Part shown: positions 36,013-47,800 of the stretch, one piece after another
How the letters are laid out: the number at the start of each line of letters is the position of its first letter
Position numbering within the stretch: position 1 is the first letter of the stretch
Source of the DNA: Parelaphostrongylus tenuis
Lineage: Eukaryota > Nematoda > Chromadorea > Rhabditida > Metastrongylidae
Direction: 5' to 3'
Length of the DNA: 64,000 bases
Assembly: GCA_019055375.1 (NCBI GenBank)
Contig: JAHQIW010005172.1
Span: forward strand, 1 to 64,000
Notes under the pieces: generated by a model
The model's database searches: none
Seen by the model: only the letters and a program-made list of their open reading frames with translations
What the model was told of the DNA's origin: nothing
Translations under genes and position numbers: made by a program

Positions 36013-36893
36013 TCTTCTGTTTAGCTTTTGCGAGGTGTTATAGTTATCATTTATTATATACTATCTAAGCATACAACAATACAGTTAGTAATGCAGCGTG
36101 AATATACAATATTCGAAGTGGCTAACGTTTCGGCTGGTCGCCTTCTTCAGCGAGTGGAAAGATCATGTTGGTCTACAATGCACTAACACAAAACCCCATA
36201 ACCCTAGCAGAAAATGTTAGAAAAGGAGTTCTCGGTCGCATAGTGGAGACTTCATTTCAAAACACTCACCGTTTTGATGTTGGGGTCTATCAATTATTCA
36301 TTAAAAACCAGCTGCTTAGTGTTAGTGTAACAGTTAGTCGTGCCCAACTCAGGCCGGAAGATCATCATGAGGTATGGTTCAAGGTCACGCCGTGATTACG
36401 AGGCACTCCTCTTTTCGGCTAATTTTTGAGCCTTTGCTATGCATCCAAAAGGCTTCTGAGGTTTTACGCGCAGATGTTTTTGATTCCTGTGAGAAGATTG
36501 TGAATTTGACGCCGAACCTTACTCCTGCATGTTTCTGGTCCCTATGCGTGCCTAGTGGAGCTTTTGGATCAGAGTTCCGTACCCAACTAGGTACCCATTT
36601 AGACGGGAGGAATAGTGCTATTTCCGTTTTGCCAATGTACTCGTCACCACATGCCTCGCAGGAGACAAGGTAAATTATACCCGATCTCATACAGTCGCCG
36701 TCTGTGCCGTTTGGGCAAACTTTGCACTCACTGGATTTGCAAAGGCGGTCATACAGTCGGTTGCGGACTAATTGGCGCTTAAGTGTCTTTGGAGGTATCT
36801 CGACTATTTGGTACCAAATTATCCAAACCTGCTCTTTTTAGGCTGCGTTTAATAGCTGTGCTTACTTCGTTAGAGATAACTTAACAACTAACA
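36013..36893 (-). mobile_element. Penelope-like retroelement, copy 3, nuclease end only
   Basis: It starts with the shared terminal sequence (TTTCTTCTGTTTAGC). On the minus strand at 36690-36385 it encodes MRSGIIYLVSCEACGDEYIG, the GIY-YIG core (IIY ... EYIG), then PLGTHRDQKHAGVRFGVKF and RKEECLVI. The cysteine-rich stretch precedes it. Upstream the linker is present only to about 36890, where it abuts an RTE copy, so the RT domain is missing. The hammerhead-like motif at 36118-36155 is the best preserved of the three. Confidence 0.75.
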
Positions 36894-39195
36894 TTTTAAT
36901 GGTCATATTTAATTGTAATATCTTTATGCAGATCACAGATGAAGGTTGTTTTTGAACTGGTTTGAAGTCTTCTTTATATCAATGAGAGATAGTCAACGTG
37001 TTCTCATGTATTTTCCCAAAACTTCAAACAATTATTGTTTTATCGTGTGATGTGGGCTAAAGCACTATATCCTTTTCGAATCCCTCCCTGTTCGCATGAC
37101 CGCACTTTCGTCCAGTATTTCAGTCTTGTTGAGAATGACTCGAGGGAATAGTTTATCTGCGACGGACAGCAAGGAACTTGGACCGTAATTTCAATGCGAT
37201 CATTTTAGTTTTTATATCGGCTTAAGTCTTCAATCTGACATGTAACGAGTCATGAGCCCAGCCCGTGTATTCATGAGAGCTGGCGGAAGGTTTCTTTGGG
37301 TGTTTTGGTCTTATCATCTATAGCCCAGGTGTTGTCCCGTTCTTAACCAACCAAATAGCGTATCAGATCTTGAAAAGAAGAACCGCTAAAACGACAAATC
37401 CACCTTCCTTTTATTCACATGGCGAAAAAGGACATGTTTGTTAGAGAAATCCAATTAGTAATCGTGGGTAATATTCTTCATTGCCTTTTTTTTTCGAATT
37501 TCTTCTATCGCTTCTCTGTAGCGCTTTGCAAGTTTGTCATGAGGTTTAGGTTGTGTGCGGCTCATGCGATTACAAGATGACGGATCAGGTCGAGTGCTTG
37601 CGGAGACAAGCGTCCCTGAATGACTTCAGGATTCTGGATTATCATAGCGTAAACGTGACGATGTTAGATAGACCATTCCTGATAATTTGATCTATTCCAG
37701 TTTTACTGCTGTTTCAGTACTCTCCGTTTTTTAGATTTAGCGATGTTCTCTCTTTCCTCTAAAATTTGAAGTGTTACTCGGAGGAGGAGATGGTTTCATC
37801 CGGCGAAGAATTATGAAGAAACGGTCACATCGGTTAGGTAAGGTTTTCATTAGTTAAGATGTGGTCTATTTTACTATGCTCATCTCTACTGGGAGATCCC
37901 TAATTCTGCCGCTGAGAGCAGGGTCTTCGGATATTTGAATTTCCCTGAATGGTTTCAGCCGTTATGATAAACTCGGAGACTATTGCACTGTTCATTTAAT
38001 TTTTTTCCGTGGGTCCAAATGTAGCGTTCTTTAAGTGCTTCTCTTGGTCCAATTTTCCCAATGGTAACCTTGAGTAATGTATGGTTGGTTACCTGTGCAG
38101 ATTTTCAAGTTCCTTATTTGAACTTTCTGGAGTTGATCTTCGTTGTAACATGGTGATGTTGCGTGAGCAACAAAGATGACAAAAAGTCTGGTGTTAACTC
38201 ACACCATTTCAATAGTAACCGCTCGATGATTCTGCAAGTTAGTTTGAATAGATTGATGCTCATGGTCAAACTCATTTTGACGAGAACACTAGCACCGCCA
38301 ACATCTGTACTATCGCATTTTCCAACAAAGAGTTCATCTTCGGCTCCAAAGACGATACGAAATGGATGGAATTTCTTCGACTTGGCTAAGCCGATGATGC
38401 CATTAGTTACCTTTCTTGCTTACATCAATACATCTTCTATGGAAAATTCGCGCTCATGTGTGTGCGCTATATGTGTAGGTCGACTATTGTTGCCCATTAT
38501 GATTTCCGCAGCCTAGTCTAGCTCTGAGATTATCTGAGCCATCCGTACTCGTCCTCTGAGACACTACCGTGGGTCCAGAAAACATCTCAGACTGACGCTG
38601 CTAAGCAGCTAATCGCTTGTCTGAATCCATTTACGTGTCTTGGAGGCAAGTAGTTGCTTTTGAATTAACGTTTATATCCCCCAGCCGTCACTTTAGAGGT
38701 CCTTATGACTAAATCGGCAAAGGTCTTTCAGTAAGGGACATCCGTGTCATGAATATCTGGAACATTCATTTTACTGAGGAAATCTTGCTGGAATCTATAT
38801 GCACATAAGGCAGAGGATAAGTTTGCGCAGGTTGATCTTTAAATGATCGAAACACAAACGACCAAATCTTACCAGCGCTGTGATATGATATTAATTTCCC
38901 TCACCAGAGAAAAATCCTTTGACTATGATTCCGTGAGTGTCATCATCGTGTCCTAATCGTCTATCTCTCTTGTTCTAATGAGAAAGTTTTCCAATTCTTG
39001 CCCAATCATCTCACGTCTAAACAAGATCATCACCGACAAAAACAAATTTTAAGCGAGGCTAGATATTGTGATGTGATAATAATGCGATCAAGTAACGACC
39101 TCTCTCGAGTTAATAATGGAAATCACAGCATTCGCTTTGGGGTAATATTTTTTCCATTTTTTTTTTGAAAGAAAAATTCTCCGTTCCTTAAGATT

Positions 39196-40330
39196 TCTGC
39201 AACACCTGTATCACCTGTCGTCTAGCTGATCGCCGGGTGATTCAAGCGGGTACCAGTAACACTTACAATTTCCCCTATTGCGTTCAAGAGTAGCCCAGTG
39301 GGTTCTCCTCGTTCTAGGGACTCGCTGAGCAGCATATCTTTTTTCTACAGCTTTTCGTAAATAGAAATCGGACCAACAGGTTGGTGATCTTTCTGTAGAG
39401 GGCTTGATGTCTCGAGGAATACAGCTGGTAACGGCTCTCGTCCATAGGTTGCCATTGAAGCGCATCACGTGTCAGACCCACCTTATTTTCGATACCCTGG
39501 CGCGTAGAGCGGCGTCTTTGATTTTCGATCGTTGACATAACTTGGAACCTCGGATACTTTCTCTCATTTGCGAAATATGGAATACTCCTAGCATCGACCT
39601 TACGACTGGGCGTTTAATAACCAAGTGATCTTTCATCCTGCTTACGTAGCGACCAGGTTTCTGCTACACAAGTTAGGGAGGGATTATCGTCGAGTCGACA
39701 AAGGTGGGCATGGAGTCGGATGTTCTTTGTTCTCCACACTACATTTTCGATGCTCTTGAACGTTCCCTAAGCGTTAGTTTCTTCCTCTCAACTCCGGAGT
39801 TAGGTCGTTAGTCATGTTTGATTTCACGACCTAGATAGACGTACTGGAGCATTCGGAGATTGTCGTTCCGTTGAGCGTGAATGGGCATTCAAAACCCATT
39901 CCTGTTCCTCATACATCGTTTTTGTTAAATTTATTTGAAGATCAATCTTACCAGTGGCATTATCGAATCGGTCAGCATTGGCTCCGCTGGCTGATGTTGG
40001 TGTTGTGAGGACGATATCAGTGGCAATGAATAGTTTTGGCAAAATTGTATCGCCTTGTCGAACCCCTTTTTATACGTCAATGGTGATATTGTTGTAGAAT
40101 GGAGATATTTTGGTCGTGAAATCTTTATAAAGCTTACGTAGTACCATTATGTACCGAGTAAGGACACCCCGGTTATCCAGTGCCTCTAAAACCGCTTCTG
40201 TTTCCACTGCATCGAAGGTTCCTTTCATATCAATGAAGTGAGTCAGAATGGTTGCTTTTTTTCTTAACACAGAATCTTTATTCACAGACTTCGCCAGATT
40301 CCAAAATATTGTACATAGATACTTCACTGG
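39196..40330 (-). mobile_element. RTE 3' half nested in another RTE copy
   Basis: The minus strand from 40327 encodes a reverse transcriptase palm piece, MKGTFDAVETEAVLEALDNR, followed by TRYIMVLRKLYKDFTTKISP. At 39538-39211 it encodes the C-terminal tail (SCRKKICCSASP; RTRRTHWATLERNRG). The 3' end at 39196-39230 carries the same CACCTGTATCACCTGTCG repeat as the other RTE 3' ends, marking a genuine terminus. Frames are interrupted. Confidence 0.7.
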
Positions 40331-40439
40331 ACTTCAGAATACATCTATACCAAAATTACATGGTATCACACATAGCTTTAAATGATACAGAGAGCTACTC
40401 GATAAACAGTTGAACATTACCTTAAGCCTCGTCAACGGA

Positions 40440-40990
40440 CGTTCCTGATGGGCATCTGGTTGGTTGTTATTGTCATTGTCTTCGGTGTCAGGCTGATGGT
40501 CTACTGTCTCCGACGTAACATTTACAAGTGTTTAATCATCTTCAAATCCTTCATCCAAAGTAGAATCCACGATCGGCTGCTCTCTCCAGATTTCTCAACT
40601 TCTAAACTCTTTTGTCCGACGCAACTTCCGCTAGGGGTTGATCTCCTTCAACTTCTTTAGGCTCAGAGTCTTTATTTATGCAACTTGCGCAACTAATTGT
40701 CTTACCTTAGCTTCCATGAGCTCAGAGCACTCCTTATACACAAACCGTGTAGACAACTATCTGTTCTACTTCGACTTCCTTAGCATTCTTATCACTGGCC
40801 TCATTTCTTTCCTCGTCCACTTCCTCAGCGTTCAAGGTCGGGACTTCAGCAACGTTCCTTGGCTGGCATCGAAGTGCTTGTCTTTCTTCAGCATTTCTGA
40901 GCCCTCATCTTCAGAAAGTCTATGTTTCCCGAAAAGATTCAAGGTGCTCCATGCTGTTTAGCTCAAGATCTTTCCTGGGTCAGACAGCTT
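40440..40990 (-). pseudogene. Relic of an acidic, Glu-rich protein
   Basis: Read on the minus strand, this stretch has coding-like composition, with stretches such as NVAEVPTLNAEEVDEERNEA followed by SDKNAKEVEVEQ. In another frame are QPIVDSTLDEGFEDD (then stop) and a DNDNNNQ end. Several stops and frame changes separate these. The source family is not recognised. It lies in the insertion inside an RTE copy, so it may have been carried there. The plus-strand frames over it are shadows. Confidence 0.3.
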
Positions 40991-41639
40991 CGTGAAGCTG
41001 TTCAACAACTACCTTTGTAGACGACATTTCGTTGAGAACACTTGAGAAGTGGCAGCCCCGACCGACTGACACGACCACACCGCTCAGAATGAATCTTTAA
41101 AAACTCTACATCTCTGTGACAACTAAACTTATTACAGGATGCAAATCGCCTGTCGATCAGGAGATTCTGCTCCACTTCCGGCCAATTTTATGGGTGATAC
41201 TGTATAAGATCGCCTCCTGCATTGAACATCGGGTTGTCGCAACATTTCTTTCCTATTTGAACATTTTTCTTGATACAATTGTTCGCTGTTGAAGCAATAA
41301 ATCAACCAGCAATATAAAAATCATCATAATAAACGAGATACAACCTTTGCTGGCCAAAGACTCAATGCCTTCCTCTTCGAAAAATGAAACTCCTGATCAA
41401 GGATTTGAGGTGCAATTTTGAATTGGCTGTACTCTCCAAATTTTTTCTCCCACAGATGCTGATCAGAGTGGGCAAGAGATGATATCCGATGGAGCGATAT
41501 CAACGCTCTGTGGTAGATGTGAAGCCGTGGTGCAGCAGTTGCTTTGCAATGCAGGTCGAGCGTTATCTTGAGGAGTGCGGCACTGAGTCGTTTAGAAGGC
41601 TTCACTCACATTGCTGCAGCCACTTTCTAAAGTTGATCC

Positions 41640-42080
41640 CGTAGACGTCGACATTGACTGTCCGCCGAAGGGCCGATTAAATAAGGCTTGCCTCCAGACG
41701 GAGAGGCGATCAACGCAAACTCTACTGTAAGCACCTGCAATCCGCTGCTATCAAGCCCTGTCACGTCGACGTCGCTGCAATTTCCGCCTGCTTCGAGACA
41801 ACGCTAAGCTGCATGTCGCCAAACTGACCGGATGAACGTGACCGAACTGGGCTGGGAGTTGCTGGGTCATTGGTCGTACAGTTCTAACTTGTCGCTGTCT
41901 GACCTCCTCAGGTTTCTGGAGCACTTCCTGAGTAAGAAGAAGCTCCGAGACATCAATCATATGCGTCGAAGATCGACAACCTTCTTTGAATCCAAGGATG
42001 ACTATGAACGCGGAATTGATTTGTTGCATGACAGATGGCAGAAATATGTTCAGACTCATGGCGCTTACGTTGAATAGTGT
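41640..42080 (+). pseudogene. Mariner-type transposase C-terminal fragment
   Basis: The plus strand encodes a piece with RLLRDNAKLHVAKLT, which holds the second catalytic Asp of the mariner DD(34)D triad. After a frame change it continues ELGWELLGHWSYSSNLSLSD, where the third Asp of the usual SPDLAPSD motif is the final residue. It then reads FFESKDDYERGIDLLHDRW, QKYVQTHGAYVE and a stop, the standard mariner C-terminus. The last frame is 81 codons and intact. The N-terminal part is absent or shattered. It is a different lineage from the minus-strand relics at 3.7 and 17.1 kb, judging from what can be compared. Confidence 0.75.
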
Positions 42081-42204
42081 TGTTAAGCAATTTTAACCAT
42101 TAGGCTGAGGGAAAAGTTCCTTGACAATCGCTCAAAAATCAATGTTTATATAAAAATTCAATTGGAAATAACAGCGATTATTCTTCAAATTAAAGACCAT
42201 CATT

Positions 42205-42425
42205 ATCGGAGATCTTCTGCTAATGATCTGCAAGCTTCCGCATCTGCTTGAAATCATCATTCTTCGGGCTTCGAATCAAAAAACTCCTGACATGCTTCTT
42301 CAACTTGATCGAATGTTTCGAAATGGCGTCCACACAGGAGATGTCCCACTGAGCGGATCTGGATCATAATCGCTTTGAAAATCTTCTCCAAAGGTGACCC
42401 AGCCTCATGACGAGCTCAGATATTC
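42205..42425 (-). pseudogene. Second mariner-type C-terminal fragment
   Basis: On the minus strand a frame reads RRHFETFDQVEEACQEFFDS and then KPEE followed by two stops, with YFKQMRKLADH further on. This fits the mariner HF.t..ev...l.eFF.sKp..fy..gi..L pattern. It is only 125 bases from the plus-strand fragment and in the opposite orientation. Confidence 0.55.
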
Positions 42426-42429
42426 TAGG

Positions 42430-43140
42430 GATTAATTTTTTTTTCCCTGTCACAGAGGAGCCCTTAATGCATTATTATGCTCCAATCACCTCGAAATGAT
42501 TCACATATGCTCTATTCACTACTCAATAGAGCATGCTTTAGCAATAGAGCAATATTTCGCCCTTCAAACATACTCCCTTCGTCAGTAGATATTCTATCGT
42601 TCTGTCTTCCTTCACTTTGCAACATTTCTAGTCATTCTTCCTTTTTTTTTCTTTACTTGTGATCTAATCGGCTTTAAATTGATTTTGGGTAGGTCACAAT
42701 TAAATCAATTTATTGATTGGAAGCCATTGAACAAGAACTTCCGTACGTTCCTGTTTCTTTGAGCATCCGTCGTTTTTATTCTGTTTCTAGCTTCTATCGG
42801 AGCTTTTAATAGGCAAAACTTGGTGATTTGTGATCTATTTCACTGCAGTCACTGGCTCATTTAAGAAGGCATTGGTCATATTTTCGACGGACACAGAATC
42901 GACTGCCGCACTTTCTAGTACACAGAGCCAAAGACCTGGCTGTATATGACTGTAGTATGTATTGGTACTTAGCAAACGAATCTCTCCCCAAGAGAGCTTG
43001 ATCTCAACGCTGGTAATAGGCAAGTTGGATAACAAAATGTTCGCAATAAAATGCGCTACCAAGCGATAACAAAATCAAGCAGTTTTCATCGCATTTGGTT
43101 AATAAACTTGATGTTCATAGCTCTAGTGTCAAAACTTATG
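42430..43140. other. No gene seen
   Basis: A pyrimidine-rich stretch at 42540-42660 and AT-rich sequence. Small frames on both strands show no motif. Confidence 0.4.
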
Positions 43141-43144
43141 GGAC

Positions 43145-43265
43145 GTATACCTAAGAGATCTGAGTGGTAGGCAAAAATTCGACCTCAGATGGGAGTTGAA
43201 ACCGCGATTCACCCAAAGTGGGGTCGCGTTCAACCACTGCACCACCGAGGCCACTGCTTACCCAC
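43145..43265 (-). repeat. tRNA-derived SINE, second family, minus copy
   Basis: The complement carries 'GTGGCCTCGGTGGTGCAGTGG' (A-box region) and 'CGCGGTTTCAACTCCCATCTG' (B-box region). The linked 'GAGGTCGAATTTTTGCC' also matches the plus copies at 43.8 and 56.2 kb. Confidence 0.6.
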
Positions 43266-43409
43266 CAATCGTTCATTAAAATCTCTTTATCATAGCCATG
43301 AATCATCGACCCAAAGGTCTGAGGTTTGGGTCGCGAGGTTAATTTGAATATTATCATAGCAGAACGAAAAAGCAGTATAAACGTAAGTATTCCTGGATTT
43401 ACATGGTAC

Positions 43410-43665
43410 AATGGAACGCCGTGGCCGAGTGGTTGTGATGCTCGCCTTGACGCGCGTGGGGCTGGTCTCCGTTCCTTAATTCTGTCCTGCAGTGAAGAAC
43501 AGCGTCTCGTGGAGCGTCACATCGAGGCTGTCCTCGAGATTGCAAGGAGACTCACCACTACTATTCTGCGTCGTTCAGGAACAGGACGAAGAACGAATTC
43601 ATTGCTAGAAGTACTGGGATCCGCACAGTGAAGAAAAGGTGTGATGACGGATCAGATTTCAATGA
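43410..43665 (+). repeat. SINE with tRNA-Ser/Leu-like head, copy 2
   Basis: The head GCCGTGGCCGAGTGGTTGTG and the tail blocks 'CTCGAGATTGCAAGGAGAC', 'AGAAGTACTGGGATC' and 'GATGACGGATCAGATTT' correspond in order to 27950-28195. An open plus-strand frame runs through it by chance. Confidence 0.6.
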
Positions 43666-43794
43666 AATATAGTACAGTGGCTGTCAGTTTAACTAGGTTT
43701 ATAGAGCGATATTTCTTACCGGATTAAACCTGTTAATTGTTGGTGGCTGACAAGCCATGATAGAAAGATAATGAAGACTCAGTGGTCGATGAGC

Positions 43795-43965
43795 GGTGGC
43801 CTCGGTGGTGTAGTGGTGGCACGCGCTCCCGGTATGGATGAATCGCGGGTTCAACTTCCGTCTGAAGTCGATTTTTTTGCACACCACTCAATTCTCTTGA
43901 ATGTACTCGGATCATCATAACACTTCGGAAAAGCACCAAAAACCAAGGGATTTTTGGACTTATGA
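43795..43965 (+). repeat. tRNA-derived SINE, second family, plus copy
   Basis: 'GGCCTCGGTGGTGTAGTGG' is followed by GCGGGTTCAACTTCC with tRNA-like spacing, then by 'GTCGATTTTTTTGCACACCAC' and 'GAAAAGCACCAAAAACCAAGG'. The body matches 56.3 kb. It lies just upstream of the attractin-like gene. Confidence 0.65.
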
Positions 43966-44095
43966 AATGATCCAGTAACATGTATGAGTGGTGAATGGAA
44001 GTGTGGTGTCAACGACGAAGCGCTTCGTGATGGGGTTTCCTTGATTCTAATTGGTTTCCCACAAATTTCAGGCTGTCTTTCCGATGTTTGAGTGA

Positions 44096-44220
44096 TGGTC
44101 GTTGTCTATCGTGGGAGTGATCAGCCTCCATTCAACTGGTTACCCGTGGCCATTACTCTCACCAACGTTCTATGTCCCTCTTTTTGTCTTCGCCAACCAA
44201 GCTAATTTTGATTTGGAAAA
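44096..44220 (+). CDS. Possible signal-peptide exon of the attractin-like gene
   Basis: A frame without stops ends at a good donor (GAA AAG, then GTAAGT) in phase 0, which fits the phase-0 start of the first EGF exon at 44810. It encodes a hydrophobic stretch (PWPLLSPTFYVPLFVFANQ) like a signal peptide. No ATG is in frame: a TGA lies at 44093-44095 and an ATG at 44095 is one base out of frame. So either this is not the true first exon or the start has been lost. Confidence 0.3.
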
Positions 44221-44308
44221 GGTAAGTTTCCATAGTTTTTTATTCCTTCTTGAAATTTATTCAAAATCCATGGGTTCTTTCTGATTTGAAGGGACAAAAG
44301 AAAAATCG

Positions 44309-44725
44309 GCCTTATTCGCTGGAGAAGAATTTTTCTTAGGAGTGGTGGTAATCATTCAAAAACGGAGATTTTGGCTACAGCTCCACATCACCGGTTAATC
44401 AAAACACACTTTTATAACGCTGTGAAATCCACACAAAACTATGTCTCAAACGCACATATTTCTCGCCGGACAGACCTTTTTTCTGGCCAGTTAGTATTAA
44501 TCGATGGAATGGGGAATGATTACGCTATCGAATAATTTCTAATAGTCCGAATAAAGAGCTTTGTCCGGCTAGAAATATGCACGTATGCGCTGCAAGAGAT
44601 CTCCTGTAGCAACGCGAAGAAGAGACTCTTTCGAAAACCGCCAATGTGGACCTGTAGCCTAAGTCTCAGCTTTCGAATTATTACTAACACTCTTATGTGA
44701 AATTCTTCTCCAGCGAACTGGATCG
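44309..44725. mobile_element. MITE with TTCGCTGGA... terminal inverted repeats
   Basis: The left end (TTCGCTGGAGAAGAATTT, then GGTAATCATTC) is mirrored at 44673-44722, whose complement reads 'TTCGCTGGAGAAGAATTT' and then 'GTTAGTAATAATTC'. It sits inside the first intron of the attractin-like gene. Related ends occur at 45415-45462, 46115-46165 and 55612-55795, some truncated. Confidence 0.6.
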
Positions 44726-44809
44726 CTTTCTCATTTGTTCCTTTATAATCAGAAAGAATCTATCCATCTTCTTGTTTTCAATGCTATGTGTTTTTGACTC
44801 CTCTTGCAG

Positions 44810-47800
44810 TCATTGTCGTTGTCGTGTGATCGTCACTGTTACAACGGCCTTTGCTTGAATGGTTCTTGTATCTGTTCGAAAGGTTGGGTCGGAGCTCAGT
44901 GCGATCATTGTTATGGTCGTATAAAGTAAGTTAAGTTCGCTTGTTCTTTCCCCGTTGACTTTTTAGGAATGGCAGTTGATCGATCCCCAGCGCAACTCGC
45001 AAGAGGCGCGTGATTTTCGTTAGTCAATTAGGAGCTTTTCTCTATGAGGGATTTAAAGCCTTAGATTTTTGTGTTAATCAGATATAATATGATTTTCTTT
45101 ACATGCTCATATGTTTTCTGTGCATATATAAGTTCTCCGTACGGAAAAAAAGCTTTGATGCAATACGTAATCGTCTTTTTGCTCTTACAGCTCGATTATA
45201 TCCATTCAAAAAGAACCAATATGGCATGCAAATCATCGAGATTTGAATTATCGAGTGACTTTTAAGAGTTTGACTGAGAGTCGTATAAAAGCCCCAGCCG
45301 AGCCAATAAAGCATGCTGGGTGTGAAACATAATTTTATTTTCGTTGTTATGGGGTAATAAGATGGCTTTTTCAAAAATCAGGCATATTATTGAAATCACA
45401 GCGATTTAGGCTTTGGAACGATTGCCAGGTGTCTAATAAAAAGATTTTGTCCAGCGAGAAAAGCTTTCAAACAGTCGTGTACCTCATCGGGTGCACGTCA
45501 ATGCTTAGGGGTTAATATTAGTTATTATGTTGACGTTAGACATAAATTCATAGGTAAGGCATTGCGGGTAGTTCAATATCGTCATATATTCTCTCTTAAT
45601 TCCGAAAATTAGCGCTTGGCGCAAATCTTTCTATATTTTCATTTTTGTTTTTATACGATCCCTCAAGAGCACAAGTGTCACAGTGCGGTTTGATCTCGTG
45701 CCCATGGCTCACCTAGCCATCCATTCCTCTAGGATCGCCAAACGATGCCAGACTGGTCCCAGACGTGGCTGGGGGAAAAGCAATACCGATCCGATAAAGC
45801 GGCGGGCCACTTGAATACACTGTGAATACCAGATGTGCATTCATTCACCCCTACAATGGTACGAATGGAGGCGAATGAATAGCGTATCCCTCATGAATTG
45901 GGTCAACGCTGAGAGCTTTATCCTCTTATCCTTCATGCACAACGCTGTTACCACTACCTATAATCAAGAAATTCTTGCACTTTTGCCAAAATTCTCTCAG
46001 GAACGTATGCAGGGAGAAAACTTGGTAAAAATATTAAAACATGAAGAAACGAGTTCTCAACCCTTTTCGGATGGTGAGTGTCGTACTCGAATCTACACTG
46101 TTAACTCACCTGTTTTCGCTGGACAAAGCTTTCTTGTTGGAATTCTAGTAATCGTTCGAAACCTTGAGTCCCCGCAATTTTAGCAATGTGCTTGATTTCT
46201 GAAAAGGCTTTATTAATACGCGGTAACAACGAAATCTAAACTACGTTTCACGCTCGGAGTGCTTTCTTTCCACGGTGAAGACTTGCGGATGGCTTTTCAT
46301 TAGAGTATACTAATGTTCATTCTACAGCTCAAATATCGATGATTCTGGGGCTAAATCAGGTTTTTGAGAGGGCCTTCACAGTGTGTTGTACGAGAGAAAA
46401 TAAAACTGCGCTTCACACATGCATAAGAAACTATGAAGTACGAGAGTCGTATAAGAAAACTTGAACTTTTTTTATGCGAAACAAGAGATAAAAATCTTTG
46501 TTGAGGGACGAAAATTGCGCGCTGCTTGCGAAGATCGATCGACTGCCTTCCACTAAGGGTTAACTCTCTGCGGATAGCGGAATAATCGATATCGCCAGTG
46601 ACGCGCAGTTTTCGTTCTTCAGTAGAGATTTTCCCTTTATTTCGAAAGATGGTTTAGGTTCTTTGTAGCACTCTGATAAAACGTGAGTTTCTCTACAAGG
46701 TTTCTTGTGCAAATTAACTGCGAATGTGAAACGTAGATTTATTTTCGCTCTGAGAGTGCGCTGTGAAAACCTTTTCGAAACTAGCCTAGATCTCGAAGTG
46801 GCCGATATATGGCCTATCCAATCAGCTCTGTGTATTCCAACTAAAAGCGATCCACAGACTTTACCTGGACAAAAGCGAGTGTGAAACATAATTTTATTCC
46901 TGCTGCTACAGCTTACTACAAGGGCGTTTTTTGAAATACAAGAAAATTGCGTTTACACTTCTGTGTTTAACAATGGTAGGCTGTTGTTTGGAACAGTGGC
47001 ACTCCGCTGCGTCTTGCAATGACACGCTAGGGGGTTGGAGATGCAGAGGAGGTGGAGTAAACCGTCTAAAGTTGCTAGTTAGAGATGCAGAGACCTTGAC
47101 GGTTCCGAAAAGACTAACACTGCTGCTTGGACTGTTCTTTTTTCATTGTTGAGGTACTCGAGGCTTACACTGTAATTAGCAAGGTCTGTTCATTTTGTAG
47201 TTTTGTGTAGGTGATTTCAGAATGACTGAAAATCAGAGTCATCTTATTGATGGGCCTTTAGACTACACTTCTTCTTCAAAGTGTACATGGGTTATAGAAA
47301 ATGTGAAGGTTTGTGAGTTTCCTGACTTCTTTTACTTGTAATATTTCTACTATTTCATTTCTATATCTTTTTTTAGAATGCTGCAACTTCGTTAAATATA
47401 CGGCTCGAGAATTTCCAAACAGAGTGTGGTTGGGACTTTGTATACATCTATGATGGCGACGGTGTCTATGGAGAACAACTCGCAGCTTTTTGGTATCATC
47501 GATATTTTGGACGTGTTCCCTTATTCAATTAGTGATAGTAGGTTTTTTGAATGAATATCATAAAATTTCAGTGGAGACCAACAAGTGCAGGAATTGAGCG
47601 CACCGTCTGGAAAGGCTTTGATATATTTCTTTAGTGATCTTGCAATGAATTTAAACGGGTTCAATATCACGTACGAATTCAATAAGTGAGCTTTGTTAAA
47701 TCATTACGTAAATTAATATTACAGGCTTCAGTGACAGTTTCCAGAAATTCACGGCTTATGATATCGGTCAAATTCATTTGAATTTGTTTGCTTTATATCT

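Larger units (their letters stand above)
36895..41615 (-). mobile_element. RTE copy split by a later insertion
   Basis: 36895-39195 and 41115-41615 match, in order, 13205-15480 and 15500-15970 of the long RTE copy. The two parts are separated by about 1.9 kb containing a second RTE fragment and a non-RTE stretch. RT pieces lie at the low end and the endonuclease at about 38400-37900 (minus strand). The 5' unit, with a broken version of the 98-codon frame, is at about 39170-39000 and beyond the insertion. The 3' end is lost at 36895. Confidence 0.7.

Noticed and set aside
38163..38516. 117-codon plus-strand frame
   Set aside because: The minus strand here encodes the RTE endonuclease block; the plus frame is a shadow.
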